This document shows positions 9,001 through 9,589 of a stretch of 9,589 nucleotides of DNA, piece after piece. The position numbers and the translations under genes were made by a program. The DNA is from CAZERT01 sp964630015 (GTDB taxonomy: Bacteria; Patescibacteriota; Microgenomatia; UBA10105; UBA927), in NCBI GenBank assembly GCA_964630015.1, contig CAZVTJ010000034.1:1-9589 (forward strand). The letters run 5' to 3'. The notes under the pieces are model-generated. The model had not been told where the DNA came from. It saw only the letters and a list, made by a program, of their open reading frames with translations, and did not search any database. The stretch's first letter is position 1. Each line of letters opens with the position of its first letter.

Positions 9001-9589
9001 GCGAACAGGAATTAATGGCTGCCATATTGTTTTGACAGTCCTGTCCAATAGCAAGTTTCCCACTCTCCATATTAACTTTTTTTGTCGGTGTTGGAGTTGG
9101 TGGCCGCGGTGTGGGTGTAGATGTTGGCTTTTGTGTTGGTGTACGGGTTGGTGTTGAAGTCGGAACTTTTATTCGAGGAGTTGATGTTGGTGTTTTTTGT
9201 GTGGGTATTGGCGTGTTTGTGGGTCGTGAAGTTGCGGTTGGTGCCGGATTGCATAGTTTCGTAGAAGTATTACACCCATATGCACAGGTATCCGTTGCTC
9301 CCCACTGCCCATTGGAACAACTTTGTGATTTTGAATTGTTATCTATACACCGGTGTTCCGATCCACTGCACTCATCCGGAACGCACAACGGCGAATCTTC
9401 ACATACAGTATGCTCCGTACATGATACTGTACGATATGTTTTGGGTACCTTTGTGTCGGAGCAACCACCAGTTCCGCAAGCGCCGGTATTAAGTAACACA
9501 ACATTACACACTTTAGGAGTCGCTGTTGCATTTGGTGCAGCGTTACATTTCCCATTGGAACATCCATATATACAGGACGCTCTCATCCA
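1..9589 (-). CDS. Giant multidomain protein, partial at both ends: Cys-rich stalk, hydrophobic region, coiled coils, SecA-like ATPase
   Basis: Reading the minus strand in codons 9589-9587 down to 4-2 gives 3,196 sense codons with no stop; base 1 belongs to the next codon. The translation makes sense throughout: PTPTP linkers, repeated Cys modules, heptad-like coiled coils, and a P-loop followed by a Walker B. The N-terminus lies beyond 9589 and the C-terminus beyond 1, so start, signal peptide and stop are not visible. Order of parts: Cys modules (residues 1-1195), helical C-x(7-10)-C repeats (about 1196-1583), spacer, Gly/Ala-rich hydrophobic region (about 1720-1830), helical and coiled-coil region (about 1984-2695), strand-rich repeats (2700-2900), ATPase lobe (2915-3196). 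No frameshift or internal gene boundary is seen. The protein is not assigned to a named family. A role as a surface-anchored or exported protein with an energy-using C-terminal part is inference. That the frame is coding is nearly certain; function is unknown. Confidence 0.96.
2..700 (-). other. SecA-like / superfamily 2 ATPase domain, N-terminal RecA lobe (truncated by window end)
   Basis: Residues about 2964-3196 contain GKLYEAVTGIGKT, with the P-loop TGIGKT at 545-562 (residues 3010-3015). Then come TGKPSVVIVNTSTDA, as motif Ia, a KVIVVTKDAIF strand, and ATLLADEAQL, whose DEAQ Walker B is at 233-244 (residues 3116-3119), followed by DYVISKGP. From memory, bacterial SecA has the same series: GNIAEMKTGEGKT, TGKGVHVVTVN, a YGTNNE strand, VDEVDS and then LIISG. 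The match of motif I plus the TGK..VV.VN block points to a SecA-type DEAD motor rather than a generic helicase. The Walker A lysine and threonine and the Walker B Asp-Glu are all present, so ATP hydrolysis is plausible. DEAQ replaces the SecA DEVD. Motif III, the second lobe and any preprotein-crosslinking domain would lie beyond position 1. Housekeeping SecA has this lobe near its own N-terminus; here about 3,000 residues precede it. A DEAD-box-like helicase is the alternative. Confidence 0.72.
701..900 (-). other. Charged helical linker before the ATPase lobe
   Basis: Residues about 2898-2963 are hydrophilic and helix-prone: SKKIIHQFTDGI, ARANENFVAAHTEWEAKRQK, then a short Thr/Pro/Glu-rich stretch (TTPEPKREE) leading into the motor. 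It has no Cys and no recognisable motif. It may connect the strand-rich repeats to the ATPase. No family is recognised. Confidence 0.5.
929..1024 (-). repeat. Strand-rich repeat, copy 2
   Basis: Residues 2856-2887 read TDLPEGEYTIEIISG, then a K-K-F-H-I-E strand, an S-D-G-K turn and IFAP. This parallels copy 1 (1223-1327) in the order DL, G-x-YT, I-x-G, lysine-containing strand, DG turn, F-x-P. The pair sits immediately N-terminal to the motor linker, so these domains may be a specific adaptor or binding element for it; that is inference. Confidence 0.5.
1223..1327 (-). repeat. Strand-rich repeat, copy 1
   Basis: Residues 2755-2789 begin DDLSSMITKDGQYTVTIAGK, continue with a K-V-K-I-V strand and a D-N-G turn, and end FYFEP. 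Short alternating hydrophobic strands around a G-x-Y-T core suggest a small beta domain. Copy 2 lies about 100 residues further on at 929-1024 and shares DL(x)nG-x-YT, I-x-G, K, DG/DN-G and F-x-P. Between them, LEIKSEIYALTLADGETIHV and a K-R-D-G turn may be a third, weaker copy. The fold is not recognised. Confidence 0.5.
1500..2270 (-). other. Extended helical and coiled-coil region
   Basis: Residues about 2441-2697 are long helices rich in Leu, Glu, Lys, Gln and Ala. The clearest coiled coil is at about 2138-2242: LDTLEAELVTKKQTIDEANA, followed by I-A-R-L-E-K-V-I-Q-E-L-E with heptad-like Leu/Ile spacing. Further helices include LTNARQELATANTKR, IQTLQAKIDVLKIKLQKAQ, LLNQSQRELDTLLAEYAK and IQLEAQITQTMRKLEYYR. 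There are no Cys. Such helices would give a rod or an oligomerisation surface between the hydrophobic region and the motor. No family is recognised. Confidence 0.7.
2150..2482 (-). repeat. YG..W module plus coiled coil, copy B
   Basis: Residues 2370-2480. The copy opens YGGDITWNGKEYIGTDGRTV, then a helix S-K-D-I-I-D-E-I, GRLYNPENGRLIGV, and QQARIDADSVNP leading into a Leu-rich coiled coil. The spacing from the first Tyr of copy A is 330 bases (110 codons). The AR..AD.VNP elements are 99 codons apart (2576-2578 and 2279-2281), because copy B has a shorter helix before that motif. The copies are clearly related but well diverged, so the duplication is old and kept under selection. Confidence 0.7.
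2483..2812 (-). repeat. YG..W module plus coiled coil, copy A
   Basis: Residues 2260-2369. The copy opens YGDGQIRWDSETRQYVDIHG, then PLSAEMISDLQTQFGYEL and VNGQLHKNGKIQTV, followed by a helix with AARLQADAVNP and LEQKALSLESDATALEKIL. Copy B starts 110 codons downstream with the same order: YGG, I-x-W, Y-I/V, DG or HG, V/L-S, an I-x-x-(L/I) helix, G-x-L, NG-x-(I/L), V, then AR(I/L)xAD(A/S)VNP. The globular part is about 50 residues and alternates with a coiled coil, so this looks like beads on a helical rod. Function unknown. Confidence 0.7.
2813..3646 (-). other. Helical region between hydrophobic segments and coiled-coil modules
   Basis: Residues about 1982-2259. Amphipathic helices include SLDLQTARRNLEKF, LHTAEAELRTAIFNHAAS, LREAQELQRLILEADRKK, VAALTAAKQTLRTIAKTA, YQAAAQRVEMLQENI, LQQQKLDFAASLEDQI and LTARQLEADLARMEQKK. 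Short strand-like inserts occur, such as VTKITFKGKEIDVTQG. The Cys-free part of the protein starts here: there is no Cys codon from 3646 down to 2. No family is recognised. Confidence 0.6.
3647..4192 (-). other. Post-hydrophobic region with the last three cysteine pairs
   Basis: Residues about 1800-1981. It contains three Cys pairs: C-x9-C at 4160-4192, C-x17-C at 3851-3907 and C-x13-C at 3647-3691. The last sits in LTTCLAAAGGQGVTQADCV, flanked by helices much like the upstream C-x(7-10)-C hairpins. Between them are a polar helix, RQADNFVKTIAQNQVAANTQ, and a Thr/Pro/Ser-rich stretch near 3745-3800. If these pairs form disulfides, this region is still extracytoplasmic, which constrains how many membrane passes precede it. 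Confidence 0.5.
4200..4430 (-). other. Gly/Ala-rich hydrophobic segments, candidate membrane-spanning region
   Basis: Residues about 1720-1797 contain ASAAVLIAAIPAIPVAGAL, then GGYLAATAG, then a longer run including SGASVLMTAATTGAGAMAFG and TAVGIVGTTIGTAPVA. There is almost no charge over about 75 residues, with many small residues in G-xxx-G/A-xxx-G spacing. That fits two or three tightly packed transmembrane helices or a pore-like hairpin. A third hydrophobic stretch, VNLAITAAFTGYGVWA, follows at about 4100-4147 after a short hydrophilic loop with a C-x9-C pair (4160-4192). These are the most hydrophobic parts of the window and the likeliest membrane anchor. Hydropathy was judged by eye. 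The strong Ala/Gly bias could instead be a secreted glycine-rich domain. Confidence 0.6.
4431..4840 (-). other. Cys-free helical spacer between Cys-pair repeats and hydrophobic region
   Basis: Residues about 1584-1720: helices such as YYDAAVKEAQEKLILPSKGY, INEFLQSQQDSLERISKNL and EKNIEFMEKVRTGQINVAGM, then AAYKEQKDFFKHPATATTLF and an amphipathic GDWGKIIRGAMQGYAP leading into the hydrophobic run. There is no Cys here, although both flanks have Cys pairs. No family is recognised. Confidence 0.5.
4840..6004 (-). repeat. Seven-copy helical hairpin array with C-x(7-10)-C pairs
   Basis: Residues about 1196-1583. Paired cysteines lie at 5873-5908 (C-x10-C), 5768-5794 (x7), 5534-5569 (x10), 5366-5401 (x10), 5201-5233 (x9), 5042-5074 (x9) and 4913-4945 (x9). 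Pair starts are 38, 75, 56, 56, 53 and 43 residues apart. An extra Cys sits at 5510-5512. Each pair is flanked by helices with a recurrent pattern: an aromatic or Leu two to four residues before a small residue and the first Cys (for example YDACV, LENACV, YDTACV), and a second helix rich in Gln, Asp and Ala after the second Cys. I read each unit as an antiparallel helical hairpin pinned by one disulfide. Sequence identity between units is low, so it is a diverged tandem array. No known repeat family is recognised. Confidence 0.65.
6035..6142 (-). repeat. C..GT..GP..WQC..DG.WK module, copy 2
   Basis: Residues 1150-1185: ISCKNNEGTIPSGTVAMGPK, a short Gly/Asn loop, then EIWQCDIDGQWK, followed directly by E-C-P-G-C (6017-6031). 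Shared with copy 1: hydrophobic-x-Cys, GT-(I/V), GP, (V/I)-(Y/W)-x-C, DG-x-WK. A short linker VPTPLP (about 6141-6162) precedes it. This is the last module before the helical Cys-pair array. Confidence 0.55.
6326..6403 (-). repeat. C..GT..GP..YGC..DG.WK module, copy 1
   Basis: Residues 1063-1088: VACGTSGTITTGPNSQVYGC then G-S-D-G-L-W-K. Two cysteines flank a short strand-turn-strand unit ending in DG-x-W-K. The copy at 6035-6142 has the same order, with a longer loop. It probably forms a small disulfide-closed beta unit on the stalk. A PTPTP linker lies N-terminal to it (about 6466-6497). Confidence 0.55.
6466..6556 (-). repeat. Double PTPTP linker
   Basis: Two short linkers, ELPTPTPS (about 6533-6556) and LTIPTPTPFQF (about 6466-6497), flank a short acidic strand IKIVDRVEYEGP. 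They mark the end of the Cys hairpin at 6563-6622 and the start of the 6326-6403 module. Confidence 0.65.
6563..6622 (-). other. C-x2-C-x11-C-x3-C helical hairpin element
   Basis: Twenty residues between two Pro-rich linkers: a C-S-S-C pair, an 11-residue Lys/Glu/Gln-rich helix, and a C-L-S-A-C pair. Four cysteines at this spacing would pair across a helical hairpin or bind a metal. With linkers on both sides and a disulfide-style neighbourhood, a disulfide hairpin is more likely than a zinc site. Too short for firm classification. Confidence 0.4.
6794..6946 (-). repeat. CGS...GCG.N.SCG.D module (type A), copy 2
   Basis: Fifty-one residues: CGSALGVLANGGCGENVSCG, VDEEGYITANKVNC, then GGTCLNGNCVYPSG. 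The Cys framework is the same as copy 1 (8135-8284), with one extra residue before the second Cys. About 24 of 50 positions look identical by eye. The copies lie about 446 codons apart with a type B module between them, which suggests that a block of modules was duplicated rather than a single one. Confidence 0.75.
7004..7120 (-). repeat. Type D Cys module, copy 3
   Basis: Thirty-nine residues with C-x6-C-x7-C-x11-C-x3-C-x6-C: CTPGEKKCENQFLLTC, a Gly-rich turn ending in W, then RRKCESWCDTNINKC. It differs from copy 2 mainly by a two-residue shorter second loop and a GGGG insert before the Trp. It directly follows another Cys-rich stretch at 7120-7369. Confidence 0.65.
7121..7369 (-). other. 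Cys-rich stretch (two or more small disulfide domains)
   Basis: Residues about 741-823: C-E-V-D-Y-S-S, then QCSSCPEGYKAKSN, QQYYCLGTPPP, GKCSPAGTTGKCSELYCCPG and GWYGYCQCRDQK. Eleven cysteines lie in about 83 residues, including vicinal CC and C-x-C. The first half (C..C-P-E-G-Y-x-A) is reminiscent of EGF- or TNFR-like surface modules, but I would not assign it. It continues without a linker into the type D copy at 7004-7120. Confidence 0.55.
7412..7474 (-). repeat. Pro/Thr linker TPTPTQRPTP
   Basis: TPTPTQRPTPKPTAKPPTPN, twenty residues plus one, between the end of type B copy 2 and the Cys-rich stretch 7121-7369. Regular Pro at every second or third residue. Confidence 0.75.
7478..7672 (-). 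repeat. EC..RGG.Y...GCC module (type B), copy 2
   Basis: Residues about 640-704: C-S-A-K, TETECRHRGGSYSG, NGCCVYSPNKWDYV, NTQECNQYTNGGRYNT, then QCEIALRIAL. It is about 12 residues shorter than copy 1 (8396-8626), with the loss in the middle loop. It is preceded by the longest linker in the window and followed directly by a TPTPTQRPTP linker. Confidence 0.72.
7727..7993 (-). repeat. Long Pro/Thr/Ser linker, about 89 residues
   Basis: The longest linker in the window: APTGTPSPKPTTSPAV at the start, PTRVAVAQNPITTQYQ in the middle, KPTATSTPTPVSTM at the end. It is less regular than the PTPTP linkers, with Gln, Val, Ile and His. It separates the block containing type B and A copy 1 from the block containing type B and A copy 2, as expected for a joint between duplicated units. 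Confidence 0.7.
8003..8089 (-). other. Small four-Cys module
   Basis: Twenty-nine residues: CANGKSCPPGWYCNGKEFGS, then TGRYC. Spacing is C-x5-C-x5-C-x14-C. It lies between a PTSVPPPTPP linker and the long linker at 7727-7993. The CPPGWYC core resembles EGF-like loops, but it is too short to classify. Confidence 0.45.
8135..8284 (-). repeat. CGS...GCG.N.SCG.D module (type A), copy 1
   Basis: Fifty residues with six cysteines: C-G-S, GCGVNISCGID, VNCGKDGGTCQNGMCVYPAG. Cys spacing is C-x10-C-x5-C-x14-C-x6-C-x4-C. Copy 2 at 6794-6946 has the same six cysteines and matches closely at GCG-x-N-x-SCG-x-D, N-x-VNC, GGTC-x-NG-x-CVYP-x-G. The module follows a PTPTP-like linker (8330-8383) and is followed by another (about 8095-8125). 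It is likely an extracellular disulfide-knotted unit of no named family. Confidence 0.75.
8330..8383 (-). repeat. Pro/Thr linker between type B copy 1 and type A copy 1
   Basis: TTPPISSSPTPPKTPQPT, eighteen residues. It links the two modules in the first block. In the second block the corresponding linker (7412-7474) is longer, and extra Cys modules follow it before type A copy 2. Confidence 0.7.
8396..8626 (-). repeat. EC..RGG.Y...GCC module (type B), copy 1
   Basis: Residues about 322-398: C-T-A-T-R-A-Q, KSECERRGGAYTPF, LGCCSFSTTYYQP, then L-C-V-S, and YYTRDLCEKAIAL at the end. Copy 2 at 7478-7672 shares TC-x-A, EC-x-x-RGG-x-Y, GCC-x-(Y/F)-S and Y-x-T-x-x-x-CE-x-A-x-x-(x)AL. The vicinal CC and even cysteine count suggest a secreted disulfide domain. 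No named family is recognised. Confidence 0.72.
8632..8707 (-). repeat. Thr/Ser/Pro linker before type B copy 1
   Basis: LTATPRTLSVIKSTSTPSVS followed by PTNTQQ. Ser/Thr dominate over Pro. It joins the stalk segment 8708-9082 to the type B module. Confidence 0.6.
8708..9082 (-). other. Cys-containing stalk segment with short IPTPTT linker
   Basis: Residues about 170-294. First half: GKLAIGQDCQNNMAAINSCS, LCPSQPPEQKQDGGWKCPG. Then the short linker GGIPTPTTQV (8891-8920), then a strand-rich part TIRSQGKITVPIG and a second Cys cluster GTKCGTLFDSSGCKKCQYGN ending in GRYCNYS. Eight cysteines. No paralogous copy elsewhere in the window was obvious. Confidence 0.5.
9083..9247 (-). repeat. Pro/Thr linker, 55 residues
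   Basis: Low-complexity PTP/STP run, including TSTPTRTPTQKPTSTPTPRP and PPTPTPTKK, with only Lys and Arg as charged residues. It separates the type D module from the next Cys segment. Such linkers are extended, protease-resistant and common in exported bacterial multidomain proteins. On the plus strand it appears as G+T-rich near-repeats of ggtgttgg. Confidence 0.8.
9251..9370 (-). repeat. Six-Cys module C-x6-C-x9-C-x10-C-x3-C-x6-C (type D), copy 2
   Basis: Forty residues: CSGSEHRC, then a polar loop to S-C-S-N-G-Q-W, then DTCAYGCNTSTKLC. The tail NPAPTATSRP runs into a Pro/Thr linker. Copy 3 at 7004-7120 has nearly identical Cys spacing, and the very start of the window (9515-9589) holds the tail of copy 1 with the same C-x-YGC and N-x-AP-x-AT ending. 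The spacing resembles small disulfide modules common in secreted bacterial multidomain proteins, but I cannot name the family. Confidence 0.68.
9515..9589 (-). repeat. Type D Cys module, copy 1 (C-terminal part only)
   Basis: The first residues in the window, WMRASCIYGCSNGKC followed by NAAPNATATP, match the end of copy 2 (DTCAYGCNTSTKLC then NPAPTATSRP). The leading W aligns with the W of the NGQW element in copy 2. The rest of the module lies beyond 9589, showing that the Cys-rich array continues upstream. Confidence 0.6.

Noticed and set aside
9083..9247. CRISPR-like or regulatory repeat suggested by periodic ggtgttgg tracts
   Set aside because: There are no uniform spacers or constant repeat length. 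The period is explained by Pro and Thr codons in the open frame.
9072..9254. A minus-strand Asn/Thr-rich open frame in another frame
   Set aside because: It is the shifted reading of the Pro/Thr linker. The low complexity comes from the repeated codons of the real frame.
1..9589. TGA=Gly recoding (code 25)
   Set aside because: No in-frame TGA occurs in 3,196 codons and Gly is encoded by GGN throughout, so the standard bacterial code is sufficient.

Overview
The whole window is one uninterrupted protein-coding frame on the minus strand. I translated every minus-strand codon whose lowest plus-strand base is position 2, 5, 8 and so on, from 9589 down to 2. That gives 3,196 sense codons with no stop. 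The frame is open at both ends, so this is an internal slice of a giant gene: start codon, promoter and ribosome binding site lie beyond 9589, and the stop codon lies beyond position 1. I see no second gene, tRNA, rRNA, CRISPR array, insertion sequence or terminator. Below, residue 1 is the codon at 9587-9589.

Layout, N-terminal to C-terminal (right to left). (1) 9589-6005: cysteine-rich modules of about 40-75 residues, several present in two or three diverged copies, joined by Pro/Thr/Ser linkers with PTPTP runs. This is the look of a secreted, disulfide-stabilised stalk. (2) 6004-4840: a helical region with seven C-x(7-10)-C pairs spaced 38-75 residues apart. (3) 4840-4431: a cysteine-free helical spacer. 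(4) 4430-3640: Gly/Ala-rich hydrophobic segments, then a soluble part with the last cysteines. (5) 3640-1500: long helical and coiled-coil stretches containing a duplicated module with a period near 110 residues. (6) 1500-840: a strand-rich region with a repeated motif. (7) 840-2: the first RecA-like lobe of a SecA-like/superfamily 2 ATPase, with a Walker A (TGIGKT) and a DEAQ Walker B, cut by the window edge.

By my count, all of the roughly 100 cysteines lie in the first 1,981 residues and none in the last 1,215. This suggests an oxidised, extracytoplasmic N-terminal part and a reduced, ATP-using C-terminal part, with the hydrophobic segments as a possible boundary. The exact topology is not settled.

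Organism: probably an uncultivated bacterium. PTPTP linkers joining Cys modules in a gene this size, moderate G+C and no introns fit Patescibacteria/CPR (Microgenomates-like) best. Omnitrophota or Chloroflexi-type lineages are alternatives. TGA never occurs in frame in 3,196 codons, which argues against the TGA=Gly code of Gracilibacteria and Absconditabacteria. The organism call is inference from style, not from a marker gene. The main point of interest is the architecture: a SecA-like motor at the C-terminal side of a giant, repeat-built, Cys-rich surface-type protein.
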